Shown here piece after piece: positions 29,070-40,219 of a stretch of DNA of 64,000 bases. This DNA comes from Pseudomonadota bacterium (GTDB lineage Bacteria; Pseudomonadota; Gammaproteobacteria; Burkholderiales; Thiobacillaceae), in assembly GCA_021811235.1 (NCBI GenBank), contig JAJZPG010000008.1:51972-115971 (forward strand). The letters are read 5' to 3'. The stretch's first letter is position 1. Each line of letters opens with the position of its first letter. The position numbers and the translations under genes were made by a program. The notes under the pieces are model-generated. The model was not told the DNA's origin. It saw nothing but the letters and a program-made list of their open reading frames with translations, and made no database searches.

Positions 29070-30983
29070 ATGAAACCCCTGCACCGCATCTGGCTGGTTC
29101 CCCTGCTGTTTCTGCTGCTTCTGCATGGCGTACCGGCGTGGGCGGCCGACAATGACGGCGAGGAGGGGACCACCCCGCCGCGGCTGGGCTTCATCGACGG
29201 TGAGGTGTCGTACTGGCGGCCGGGGGCCGAGGCGTGGGCGCGCGCGCGGGTGAACCTGGCCCTGGCGGAGGGCGATGCGCTCTATACCGGCAACGACGCC
29301 AATTTCGAGGTGCAGTTCGGCAGCCGCAGCTTCGTGCGTGCCGACGAGCACACCCAGCTGTCGCTGCTGCAGCAGGAGGCGCACCGCATCCAGTTCAAGC
29401 TGACCAGCGGCCGGGTGTCGTTCGATATGCGCAGCATCGCGGTGGGCGACGTGGTGGAGGTGAGCACGCCGGACGCGGTGTTCGTGATCGAGCATCCCGG
29501 TTATTACCGGGTGGAGGTGAACAGCCGCGACACCCATTTCATCACCCGGCGCGGCGGCGAGGCGACGGTGATCACCGCCGACGGGCGCTCGTTGAGCATT
29601 TATCCTTCGGAAGACATTGTCGTCACGGCAGGCAATCCGGTGAAAGTGGCCACTTACGCCGCGCCGTCGCCGGACGCCTGGGATCGCTGGAACGACGCGC
29701 GCAGCGACCGCATCGGCGACTCGGTCAGCGCACGCTACCTGCCGCCCGGCGTCTACGGTGCGGAAGAGCTCGACCACTACGGGCACTGGCGGGTGGTGCC
29801 GAGCTACGGCCCGGTGTGGATTCCCTACGGCGTGGGCGCGACCTGGGTGCCCTACAGCAGCGGCTACTGGGTGTGGGATCCCTATTACGAGTGGACCTGG
29901 GTCGACGATGCCCCATGGGGATGGGCGCCTTTCCACTACGGACGATGGGTCTTCATCGACGGTTTCTGGGCGTGGGCGCCGGGGCCGGTGGTGCGGTATC
30001 CGGTGTATGCGCCGGCGCTGGTGGCGTTCATGGTCCGCGACCACGACGTGTCGGTGCGCATCAGCGTCGGCCTGCCGGGCTTGTGGTGGGTGGCGCTCTC
30101 CTGGGGCGAGCCGGTGCTGCCATGGTGGGGGCTGCCCTACCGCCGCTGGCAGCCGTATTGGGGCGGCTGGGGGGGGCCGCGCATCGTCAACAACATCGTG
30201 ATCAACCAGACCACGGTCATCAAGACCCGCGACATCCATTTCCACAACGCCAGCCTGCCGCGCGCCATCCTCACCGTTCCGTCGGACAGGTTCGGGCGGG
30301 AACGGGTGCGCGCCACGGTGGAGAACCGCTACCGTTACACGGAATTCGCGCCGGTAAGCGGCGCACTGCCGGTCAAGCCCTCGCCCGCCAGCCTGTCGGG
30401 CGGGGCACCCAAGGGCGTACAGCCGCCGAAGGGGATCGTCACGCGCCCGGTGGTGTCGACGCGCATGCCGCGTGAACGGGTGCCGGACTGGCAGGGCGAT
30501 GCAGTGCGGCTGCGCACCCGCGAGGTCGGCGAATCGCGGGTCGTGGTGCCGCCGCCACGGCGCGCGGAGGAGGTGCGCACGCTGCAGCGGCCGCCTTTCG
30601 GCGCCGAGGCCGGACCGGAGCGGACGCCGCCGCCGCAGCCGCCGCGCTATGGCGACGTGAAGAAGGCGACCCCGCCGCCGCCGGCGACGCGCAGCCAGGC
30701 CATCCCGCGGGAACAGACCACGGTCCGTAGCCAGACCGTGACGCGCGAGCAGGCTGTCGAGCGCCAGGAAGGGAAGCCGGCGGCCCGCTCCGTGGCGCCG
30801 GGCACGGCCGCTCCGCCAGCCAGCCGCCCGTCCGTGCCCGGTGCGCAGGCTCCTCGTCCGCGCACCGATGCTGCGCCGCAGCGCAGCGAAGCCCGACCGG
30901 ACAGGAAGGAGAGACCGCTACCCGGCCAGCCCGCCAGCCAGACCTACCGCGGGCGCGACCGCGACAACCGGGATGTGCGCTGA
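29070..30983 (+). CDS. FecR-like / DUF6600 secreted protein with Pro/Arg-rich tail
   Basis: 637 aa. A signal peptide ends at PAWA (about residue 26). A FecR-like beta domain follows (about 40-190, GDALYTGNDANFEVQFG and the RITSGRVSFD-type repeat). Next is a very Trp/Tyr-rich stretch (about 235-345; WVPYSSGYWVWDPYYEWTW, WGWAPFHYGRWVF) matching DUF6600. The C-terminal 250 residues are low-complexity Pro/Arg/Ala, probably disordered. It is exported, and the W/Y repeats suggest sugar or peptidoglycan contact, but no function is established. The ATG at 29070 follows GGAGG. The ORF track's longer frame reads back through the EamA gene. Confidence 0.8.
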   Translation: MKPLHRIWLVPLLFLLLLHGVPAWAADNDGEEGTTPPRLGFIDGEVSYWRPGAEAWARARVNLALAEGDALYTGNDANFEVQFGSRSFVRADEHTQLSLLQQEAHRIQFKLTSGRVSFDMRSIAVGDVVEVSTPDAVFVIEHPGYYRVEVNSRDTHFITRRGGEATVITADGRSLSIYPSEDIVVTAGNPVKVATYAAPSPDAWDRWNDARSDRIGDSVSARYLPPGVYGAEELDHYGHWRVVPSYGPVWIPYGVGATWVPYSSGYWVWDPYYEWTWVDDAPWGWAPFHYGRWVFIDGFWAWAPGPVVRYPVYAPALVAFMVRDHDVSVRISVGLPGLWWVALSWGEPVLPWWGLPYRRWQPYWGGWGGPRIVNNIVINQTTVIKTRDIHFHNASLPRAILTVPSDRFGRERVRATVENRYRYTEFAPVSGALPVKPSPASLSGGAPKGVQPPKGIVTRPVVSTRMPRERVPDWQGDAVRLRTREVGESRVVVPPPRRAEEVRTLQRPPFGAEAGPERTPPPQPPRYGDVKKATPPPPATRSQAIPREQTTVRSQTVTREQAVERQEGKPAARSVAPGTAAPPASRPSVPGAQAPRPRTDAAPQRSEARPDRKERPLPGQPASQTYRGRDRDNRDVR

Positions 30984-31034
30984 GCGGCGCGTAAGGCAAG
31001 CAAAGCGCGCGCGGGCGGACTGCGCTGCGGAAGC

Positions 31035-32498
31035 TCAGGAAACCGTCGCCACGCAGACGCGGTTGCGGCCGCCGTTCTTCGCCGCATACAGGCCTGCATC
31101 GGCCCGGCCGATGGACTGTTCGTAGGATTCGGCGCCGTCGTACTGGCTGGCGCCGATACTGACGGTGACCGGTATCGTGTGCTTGCCGGCGTGGAACGGC
31201 TGCTGTCCGATTTTCAGGCGCAACTGCTCGGCGACCTGCCGGGCGTGGTCGAGCGCGCAGCCCTTGAGCACGACCAGGAATTCCTCGCCGCCCCAGCGCA
31301 CGGCGATGTCCGAGGCCCGCAGCCCTTGCTGGAGCTGCGCCGCAACCTGGCTCAGGATATGGTCGCCGACGACGTGGCCATACTGATCGTTGATCGATTT
31401 GAAGTTGTCGACGTCGATCAGCAGGATGGAAATGGGGCGCGGGTCGCGGCGGTATTCGGCGAAGGCCTTGTCGATGAGGATGCCGAAGGCCTGGCGGTTG
31501 AGCAGGCCGGTGAGCTTGTCGGTGGCCGCCATGCTCTCGATGCGCTGCTGGTATCGCCTGAGCGCGATGTGGGTGAGGAACATCACCAGCACGGTGATGC
31601 CGAGGCAGACCGCGAGGTTGATGTAGAGGGTCTGGCGGATGGCGGCCAGCGCCCCGGCTTCGCCCTTCTCCACGAACAGATACCACTTGAGTTCGGGGAT
31701 GTAGTTCACGTTGAGCAGGTAGGCGTTGCCGTCGGCCTTGAAGCGGTAGGAACCGGATTTCTCGCGCAGGATGCGATCGATGAGGTCGCGCAGGCCCTCG
31801 GCGGCGTGCAGGTCGGTTTGCTGTCGGCCGGACTGGTTGCCGAACAGGACGATCCTGCCCTGGGCGTCGACAAAATAGATGGTGCGCTGGAAACGCTGCT
31901 GGTAGTCCGAGATGAGGCGGCGTACCGCATCCACGGTGAGGCCGACGCCGGTGGCGCCGAGGAAGCGCCCCTCGAAGTCGAAGACGCGGTAATTGACGAA
32001 GATGGTCAGGGCGTCGCGGTTGGCGAGGTCGGGATCGACGTTGATCTCGTAGGGCTCCTGCATGGCGCGCACGCGGTAGTACCAGACGTCGCGGGGCGCC
32101 TCGGGCGACACCCGTTTCAGGATGCCGTTGCCGGTGTAGTAGTGGGCGCTGCGCTCGGAGACGAAAAAGCTGCTGAATGCACGGTAGCGGTCCTTGATCT
32201 CGCGCAGGTAGCGCGCCATGGCCTCGACGTCCCGTTCCCCGTCGAGGACCCAGTCGCGCAGAAAAGTGTCGTGCGCCATGGTCGAGGAGATGAGCACGGG
32301 CCGCACCAGATCCTTCTGGATCTCCGAATAGATGTTGCTCGACGTGAGCGGCAGTTCCTGGGCGACGATGGCGTCCAGGATCGCCTGTTTCGATACGAAA
32401 TAGCTGCTCAGGGTGGTGGCGAAAAAACCTGCAATCAGCAGTGCGCTCAGCAACAGGAGCAGGCGCTGGCGCTTGAAGATGCGGTGGGCGGAGTACAT
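31035..32498 (-). CDS. Membrane diguanylate cyclase with periplasmic Cache-type sensor
   Basis: 487 aa. One membrane helix (about 12-33), a periplasmic PDC/Cache-like sensor (about 40-285), a second helix (about 292-315), and a GGDEF domain with the active GGEEF motif at 403-407 and the DxLTGLLNR signature. The product is c-di-GMP. An I-site RxxD is not obvious before GGEEF (the text there is GLRASDIAVRW, a RASD that fits). The ATG at 32498 begins just before the first helix; the track's earlier start adds a basic unconserved leader. It lies 114 bp after dciA on the same strand. Confidence 0.88.
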   Translation of the reverse strand: MYSAHRIFKRQRLLLLLSALLIAGFFATTLSSYFVSKQAILDAIVAQELPLTSSNIYSEIQKDLVRPVLISSTMAHDTFLRDWVLDGERDVEAMARYLREIKDRYRAFSSFFVSERSAHYYTGNGILKRVSPEAPRDVWYYRVRAMQEPYEINVDPDLANRDALTIFVNYRVFDFEGRFLGATGVGLTVDAVRRLISDYQQRFQRTIYFVDAQGRIVLFGNQSGRQQTDLHAAEGLRDLIDRILREKSGSYRFKADGNAYLLNVNYIPELKWYLFVEKGEAGALAAIRQTLYINLAVCLGITVLVMFLTHIALRRYQQRIESMAATDKLTGLLNRQAFGILIDKAFAEYRRDPRPISILLIDVDNFKSINDQYGHVVGDHILSQVAAQLQQGLRASDIAVRWGGEEFLVVLKGCALDHARQVAEQLRLKIGQQPFHAGKHTIPVTVSIGASQYDGAESYEQSIGRADAGLYAAKNGGRNRVCVATVS

Positions 32499-32612
32499 GG
32501 TATGGGTGGCGGGCTTCGGACGGCCTTGCGCGCGACGGCCGTGCGGCGGGATTCGGCAAAGCGGGCAGTATGACACCGGCCAGCCGTTTTCGGGTCTGCG
32601 CGCGGCCCCCGC

Positions 32613-33044
32613 TCAGCCCTTCCGGTGGTGTTGCAACAGCCGGTCCAGAGCTTCCTTCAGCGGCCCTGCTTCCAGGTCCGCGTTGAGACTGGCCAGTCCG
32701 TCCAGCGCGGCCGGTGGCACGCCGGGCTTGTCGACGGGGTGGGTGTAACGCGCCAGCAACTCGGGGTTGACGCTGATGCGGGCGGAACGGGCGGCGACGC
32801 CCTGCTGGTCCAGCTTGTCCAGCAACGCCGCGGTCTGGTGGCGCAGGCGGCTGGCGACGGCGCCGCTGTCGCAGGCGAGGCTCAGCACGCCGTTCTCCAG
32901 CTGCATGACGCGCACGTGCCCAGCCAGGGCGGCGGGCAGGGAACGGTCGAGCGCAGCCTGGGTCTTCAGCAGGGTGCGGGCGCGCACGGCGAGGCCGTTC
33001 GGCAGCTGGCTGGCAAGCAGGTCGGCGAGGCTGGAGGCACTCAT
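32613..33044 (-). CDS. dciA: DciA-like (DUF721) replicative-helicase loader factor
   Basis: 143 aa with the DUF721 core: LLASQLPNGLAVRARTLLKTQAALDRSLPAALAGHVRVMQLENGVLSLACDSGAVASRLRHQ. DciA is the ancestral bacterial protein that helps load DnaB helicase, found where DnaC is absent. The family is short and C-terminally variable, as here. It is divergent from secA by 89 bp, a usual betaproteobacterial arrangement. An inverted repeat CGTGAC-N8-GTCACG (33048-33067) lies directly upstream of its ATG and could affect both genes. Confidence 0.78.
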   Translation of the reverse strand: MSASSLADLLASQLPNGLAVRARTLLKTQAALDRSLPAALAGHVRVMQLENGVLSLACDSGAVASRLRHQTAALLDKLDQQGVAARSARISVNPELLARYTHPVDKPGVPPAALDGLASLNADLEAGPLKEALDRLLQHHRKG

Positions 33045-33133
33045 GCGCGTGACACGCAGGCGTCACGGGAAGCCCGTTCCGCTATGTTAAGATTCAACGG
33101 TTTACCGCGTCCTGCGGACATTTCGGATTCCCC

Positions 33134-35842
<2,709 letters not shown>

Positions 35843-35848
35843 GAAATC

Positions 35849-36076
35849 ATGCCTTACTACGTATTCCGACTGGGAATGTTCAAGGTGCTGGAAAAGCAGG
35901 GCGAGTGGGCGACCTTCAAGGAGGCGCGTGCCCACGTCAACGAGCTGCGCAAGACGCTCGATCCCAAGTCCGGCGACAAGTACAAGATGATCTTCGCCGA
36001 GAACGAGATCGTCGCGCAGGACACGCTCAGCGCCGAGCGCGAGCTGGACAAGACGCTGTCGGGCGACGATTGGTAA
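35849..36076 (+). CDS. Small conserved-type protein downstream of secA
   Basis: 75 aa: MPYYVFRLGMFKVLEKQGEW followed by a charged helix-rich half ending LSGDDW. No membrane helix, signal peptide or metal motif is present. It begins 6 bp after the secA stop, so it is probably in the same transcript. I do not recognise a named family. Composition and codon use match the neighbours, which supports it as a real gene. Confidence 0.7.
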   Translation: MPYYVFRLGMFKVLEKQGEWATFKEARAHVNELRKTLDPKSGDKYKMIFAENEIVAQDTLSAERELDKTLSGDDW

Positions 36077-36136
36077 CACTTCGGCCCGCTCGAAAGAGGG
36101 GATCACGCCCGTGCAGCAGATTATTGAGGGTGTCCG

Positions 36137-36583
36137 ATGGCTGAGTACAACGAAGACGCGTACAAGCTGGCCCGCAAGGCCTACATCGAATACAGCTGCC
36201 CGTTCGAGCGTGCGCTGCTGTCGCGCTGCGTGGGGTGCAGCCGTTCGCACAGGCTCAACCTGGCCGAACGCGAGGCGATCGCCTGCGGCGATCCTGCGGT
36301 GCGCGAGCACTGCCTGGCTTTCTATCAGGCGCTGCACGACAACGCGCAGTTCGCGCTGAAAATCAATCCCGATGCGCCGTGGCCGTTCGGCAAGGAGATC
36401 CGCGCCCAGTGCGGCGGCGTGCGCGGGCTGGCGGCGGAGCTCGGCGGCGCGGGCGACGAGACCACCGACGTGGCGGACACGGTGCTGCAGGGCAACACCC
36501 ACTACGGCAGCCATGCCGAATTTCCCTATTCCGCGATCATGCGCGCAGTGGTGCATTACGAACCGCGCAAGCGGCGTCCCTGA
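36137..36583 (+). CDS. Cysteine-rich uncharacterised protein
   Basis: 148 aa, cytoplasmic by appearance. The N-terminal half carries C21, C31, C34, C50 and C59, with a CVGC motif at 31-34, and a sixth Cys at about 92. The spacing could hold a zinc or an Fe-S cluster. The centre has an Ala/Gly-rich helix and the tail is basic (YEPRKRRP). The start is ATG 36137 with GAGGGTG upstream. It follows the 75-aa gene by 60 bp on the same strand. I know no named family for it. Confidence 0.7.
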   Translation: MAEYNEDAYKLARKAYIEYSCPFERALLSRCVGCSRSHRLNLAEREAIACGDPAVREHCLAFYQALHDNAQFALKINPDAPWPFGKEIRAQCGGVRGLAAELGGAGDETTDVADTVLQGNTHYGSHAEFPYSAIMRAVVHYEPRKRRP

Positions 36584-36625
36584 ATTGCACCCTGCCGGGA
36601 ACCCCGGCGGTCTGGTTCGGGTCAC

Positions 36626-36654
36626 TTGGGCAGCCCTGCTTTTTTGACTACACT
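36626..36654 (+). promoter_or_regulatory. Candidate promoter of the CopL-like gene
   Basis: TTGGGC (36626-36631) and TACACT (36649-36654) are 17 bp apart. The GTG start codon follows the -10 after six bases, so the transcript would be leaderless. No ribosome site is present. Confidence 0.5.
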
Positions 36655-36660
36655 GCCCGC

Positions 36661-37032
36661 GTGCGTGCCCGACTCCACCGTTTCCTGCTGATGCTGCTGA
36701 TGCTGGCCCTGCCGTTGCAGGCGTTTGCGTCTGCAGCCATGCTCGGCTGCACGTTCTCGCATCAGGCGGCAATGACCACGCCCATGGCGACGGCCGACGA
36801 CGCGATGGACGGCTGCCATGAGCATGAGTCCGGTCAGCCGGATCGCCCGGCCGCTCCCCACGATTGCAAACACTGCGCGGCCTGCGCCCTGGGAGCGGTG
36901 CTGCCGATTCCGGTCGTCGGCAACATGCCGGTCCTCCCTGTTCCGGCTGGCTTCGCCTCCCACCCTGCCGCGGTCTTCAGCGGCTTCATTCCCGACGGTC
37001 CCGAGCGACCGCCCCGACCCTTCCTCGCCTGA
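36661..37032 (+). CDS. CopL/DUF2946-like metal-binding protein
   Basis: 123 aa from a GTG. A hydrophobic signal (RFLLMLLMLALPLQAFASA) is followed by a short secreted part with clustered metal ligands: LGC, CHEHES, HDCKHCAACALG (about 62-83). A Pro-rich end follows. It resembles the small Cys/His proteins that head copper-resistance operons (CopL, DUF2946). These are thought to sense or bind copper in the periplasm or at the membrane. The track's ORF at 36235 is a shadow read through the preceding gene. It leads the first copper module. Confidence 0.72.
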   Translation: MRARLHRFLLMLLMLALPLQAFASAAMLGCTFSHQAAMTTPMATADDAMDGCHEHESGQPDRPAAPHDCKHCAACALGAVLPIPVVGNMPVLPVPAGFASHPAAVFSGFIPDGPERPPRPFLA

Positions 37033-37035
37033 ATC

Positions 37036-37051
37036 CCGCGCCGGCAACGGC
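37036..37051 (+). other. Hairpin between CopL-like and His-tailed genes
   Basis: GCGCCG (37036-37041) and CGGCGC (37046-37051) enclose a GCAA tetraloop just after the CopL-like stop. The T-rich stretch that follows is interrupted, so partial termination or an mRNA-processing site is possible. Confidence 0.35.
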
Positions 37052-37108
37052 GCGTCATTTCCCTTTTGACCATGGCGCTGGCGCGCCGTGGGGTTTGCGA
37101 GGTTGATC

Positions 37109-37384
37109 ATGTTGAATGTTTTTGTACGCCGTGCGGCGCCGTGGGCGTGCGCATGGATGTTGGGGATGCCGTCTGTGCATGCCGCGGAAGCCGCTGCGCC
37201 CGAGGCGGAGGGATCGGTCCCGTTCAGGCACTATCAGGGCTGGCGCGACGAGCCGCCGCTCGACTGGCGCCAGGCCAACGAGCGCGTCGGCGAGATCGGC
37301 GGCTGGCGCACCTATCTGCGCGAATCGCAGCAGGGCGGCGACGATCGCGCCGGGCAGGACGATCACGGCCGGCATGGGCATTGA
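37109..37384 (+). CDS. Small periplasmic protein with His-rich tail
   Basis: 91 aa. A signal peptide ends near MPSVHAAEA (about residue 25). The mature part has FRHYQGWRDEPPLDWRQANERVGEIGGWRTYLRESQ, then a polar tail DDRAGQDDHGRHGH rich in His and Asp. The tail may bind copper. No name is known to me. It lies between the CopL-like gene and the TolC-like gene, 10 bp upstream of the latter, which ties it to the copper module. Confidence 0.7.
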   Translation: MLNVFVRRAAPWACAWMLGMPSVHAAEAAAPEAEGSVPFRHYQGWRDEPPLDWRQANERVGEIGGWRTYLRESQQGGDDRAGQDDHGRHGH

Positions 37385-37393
37385 GGTGGCGCC

Positions 37394-38806
37394 ATGAATT
37401 CGACATTGTTCGTTTTTCGCCCGCGAGCACCGCTTGTCCTGATGGCTGCGCTGCTGGGCGGCTGCGCCGGATTCTCCCCCGACGGCGGTTTCGACGCGGT
37501 GCGCCAGGCGACCCGCTCGCACATCCCGCAGGACGTCGTCTGGTCGCGCGACGCCGCCTCGCGCAGTGCGGCGCAGGCCCGCGTCGATGCCCTGCTGGAA
37601 AAGCCGCTCTCGGCCGACGATGCGGTGCAGATCGCGCTCCTGAACAACCCCGGACTGCAGGCCGCGTTCAACACGCTGGGCATGGCCGAGGCCGACCGGG
37701 TGGCGGCGAGCCGCCTGCCGAACCCCGGGTTTTCCATCGGCCGGCTGACCCGGGGGTCGGAAGTGGAATGGGAACGCAGCCTGCATTTCAACCTGGCGCG
37801 CCTGCTGACCCTGCCGATGCGCGCCGACATCGAACAGCGGCTGTTCGAGCGGACCCGGCGCGCCCTGGTGCTCGACGTGCTGCGGCTGGCTGCGGACACG
37901 CGCAAGGCCTACTACACGGCGGTCGCCGCCCGGCAGACCGCACAGTACCAGCAACAAGCCATGGAGGCGGCCGAAGCCGGCGCCGAATTCGCGCGCCGCA
38001 TGGCGCAGGTGGGCAACTGGAGCAAGCTGAAGCAGGCGCGCGAGCAGGCTTTCTATGCGGACGCCGCGCTCGCGGTGGCGCGCGCCGAGCAGGTTAAGCG
38101 GCAGACGCACGAGCGTCTGGTGCGGCTGCTGGGCCTGGCGTCCGCCGACGCGCTGCCATTGCCCGACCGCCTGCCCGATCTGCCGGCATCGATGCCGGCC
38201 CTCCCTGACGTCGAGCAGCGGGCGATGGATGCACGCATCGACTTGCAGACCGCGAAGCTGCAGACCGAAGCCCTGGCCGGACACCTCGGCTTGAGCCGCC
38301 GCACCCGCTTCATCAACGTGCTGGAGCTCGGCGTGATCAACAATGGTTCGAACGAGGCACCGCAGCAGCGTGGCTACGAAATCAGCTTCGAGCTGCCGCT
38401 GTTCGACTGGGGGCAGACGCGGGTGGTGCAGGCCGAGTCGCGCTACCGCCAGGCGCTGGAGCAGGCGCGCCAGCTTGCCGTCAACGCGCGCTCCGAGGTG
38501 CGCGAAGCGTATGCGCTGCAGCAGAGCCAGTACGCCGTCGCACGGCATCTGCGCGACGAGGTGGTGCCGCTCAAGCAGCGCATCTCCGAGGAAAACCTGC
38601 TGCGCTACAACGGCATGCTGATCGGCGTGTTCGAACTGCTGGCCGACGCGCGCTCGCAGATCGCCTCGGTCAACGCCGCCATCGAGGCGCAGCGCGATTT
38701 CTGGCTGGCCGACGCTGATCTTGCGATGGCGCTGGTCGGCTCCCCCGGCAAGACCGCCGTCACCCCCGTCTCATCCGCCCCTGCCGAAGCCGCGGGCGGG
38801 CACTGA
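37394..38806 (+). CDS. TolC-family outer-membrane factor (copper module)
   Basis: 470 aa. A lipobox LLGGC (Cys about 24) suggests an acylated outer-membrane protein like CusC. Two OEP repeats of long coiled helices follow (about 60-250 and 270-450). No membrane fusion protein or RND pump is adjacent; the next gene is the multicopper oxidase. It may therefore pair with a pump elsewhere or with the RND genes at 47551-51699, which have their own OMF. The ribosome site GGTGGC is modest. Confidence 0.85.
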   Translation: MNSTLFVFRPRAPLVLMAALLGGCAGFSPDGGFDAVRQATRSHIPQDVVWSRDAASRSAAQARVDALLEKPLSADDAVQIALLNNPGLQAAFNTLGMAEADRVAASRLPNPGFSIGRLTRGSEVEWERSLHFNLARLLTLPMRADIEQRLFERTRRALVLDVLRLAADTRKAYYTAVAARQTAQYQQQAMEAAEAGAEFARRMAQVGNWSKLKQAREQAFYADAALAVARAEQVKRQTHERLVRLLGLASADALPLPDRLPDLPASMPALPDVEQRAMDARIDLQTAKLQTEALAGHLGLSRRTRFINVLELGVINNGSNEAPQQRGYEISFELPLFDWGQTRVVQAESRYRQALEQARQLAVNARSEVREAYALQQSQYAVARHLRDEVVPLKQRISEENLLRYNGMLIGVFELLADARSQIASVNAAIEAQRDFWLADADLAMALVGSPGKTAVTPVSSAPAEAAGGH

Positions 38807-38817
38807 AAGGATTTGTG

Positions 38818-40206
38818 ATGACTTCAAGACGTGATTTTTTCAAGTTCGCTGGCGCGGCTGCTGCCGCCAGCGTCAGTCCGGTGGCGATGGCGGCGCTCCC
38901 GGAGATTGTCAGCATGGACACACCCGACACCCAGCCGCCGCTGGCGCCGCCCAACGGGCGACCCTACAACCCGGTGGTGACGCTCAACGGCTGGACGCTG
39001 CCGTGGCGGATGAAGGACGGGGTGAAGGAGTTTCACCTCGTCGCCGAGCCGGTGGTGCGCGAGATCGCCCCCGGCATGAAGGCGCACCTGTGGGGCTACA
39101 ACGGCCAGAGCCCCGGCCCCACCATCGAGGTGGTGGAAGGCGACCGCGTGCGCATCTACGTCACCAACCGCCTGCCCGAGCACACCACCATCCACTGGCA
39201 CGGCCAGCGCCTGCCCAACGGCATGGACGGCGTCGGCGGGCTGACGCAGCCGCAGATCAAGCCGGGCAAAACCTTCGTCTATGAGTTCGTCGCCCGTCGC
39301 CCCGGCACCTTCATGTACCACCCGCACGCCGACGAGATGACGCAGATGGCGATGGGTATGATGGGCTTCTGGGTGACGCATCCGAAAAACAGGCACCCGC
39401 TGATCGAGACGGTCGACCGCGATTTCTGCTTCCTGCTCAATGCCTACGACATCGATCCCGGCAGTGCGACGCCGTCGGTCAACACCATGCTCGACTTCAA
39501 CCTGTGGACCTGGAACAGCCGCGCGTTTCCCGGCATCGACAGCCTCAACGTGCGGCTGGGCGACCGCGTGCGCATCCGCATCGGCAATCTCACCATGACC
39601 AACCACCCCATGCATCTGCACGGGGTGGAATTCGAAGTCACCGGCACCGACGGCGGCCCGGTGCCGAAGGCCGCGCGCTGGCCGGAGGTCACCACCGACA
39701 TCGCGGTGGGACAGATGCGCCAGATCGAGTTCATCGCCGACGAGGAGGGCGACTGGGCCTTCCACTGCCACAAGAGCCACCACACCATGAACGCGATGGG
39801 ACACGGCGTGCCGACGATGATCGGGGTCGACCACACGGGGCTCGCCGGAAAGATTTCGAAGCTCATCCCAGACTACATGGTGATGGGCGAGCGTGGCATG
39901 GCCGACATGGCCGAGATGGAAATGCCGCTGCCCGACAACACGCTGCCGATGATGAGCGGCCAGGGCCCATACGGGTCGGTGGAAATGGGCGGCATGTTCA
40001 CCACGATGAAAGTGCGGCGCGGCCAGAAACGCGGCGACTACTCCGACCCGGGCTGGTACCGGCAGCCGCCGGGCACGGCCGCACGCGAAGTCGAAGGGCG
40101 GGTGGCCGAGCCGGTGCGGGCGCCGCAAGCCGCCTCGCCGCAAGGCACGTCGAACGACGTCGAGGTCACCGTACGCAAACCCGCCGGCCATGCCGGCCAC
40201 CACTGA
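38818..40206 (+). CDS. Tat-exported multicopper oxidase, CopA-like
   Basis: 462 aa. The N-terminus SRRDFFKF is a twin-arginine signal, followed by a hydrophobic Ala-rich segment. Copper motifs are HWHG (126-129), HPH (168-170), HPMHLHG (about 263-269) and HCHKSHH (316-322), covering the type 1 and trinuclear sites. It is shorter than PcoA/CopA (about 600 aa) and lacks their long Met-rich domain, but a short Met-rich stretch (MADMAEMEMPLPDNTLPMM) is present. It should oxidise Cu(I) in the periplasm. The ATG at 38818 follows AAAGGA; a GTG three bases upstream is an alternative. Confidence 0.9.
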   Translation: MTSRRDFFKFAGAAAAASVSPVAMAALPEIVSMDTPDTQPPLAPPNGRPYNPVVTLNGWTLPWRMKDGVKEFHLVAEPVVREIAPGMKAHLWGYNGQSPGPTIEVVEGDRVRIYVTNRLPEHTTIHWHGQRLPNGMDGVGGLTQPQIKPGKTFVYEFVARRPGTFMYHPHADEMTQMAMGMMGFWVTHPKNRHPLIETVDRDFCFLLNAYDIDPGSATPSVNTMLDFNLWTWNSRAFPGIDSLNVRLGDRVRIRIGNLTMTNHPMHLHGVEFEVTGTDGGPVPKAARWPEVTTDIAVGQMRQIEFIADEEGDWAFHCHKSHHTMNAMGHGVPTMIGVDHTGLAGKISKLIPDYMVMGERGMADMAEMEMPLPDNTLPMMSGQGPYGSVEMGGMFTTMKVRRGQKRGDYSDPGWYRQPPGTAAREVEGRVAEPVRAPQAASPQGTSNDVEVTVRKPAGHAGHH

Positions 40207-40219
40207 ACGAGAGGACACC

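Noticed and set aside
33048-33067. Inverted repeat CGTGAC-N8-GTCACG in the dciA-secA gap as an operator
   Set aside because: Six-bp arms, one occurrence, no known regulator; mentioned with dciA only.
37394-38806. Reading the first OMF as part of a complete RND operon
   Set aside because: No membrane fusion or pump gene is next to it; the nearest pump is 8 kb away and has its own OMF.
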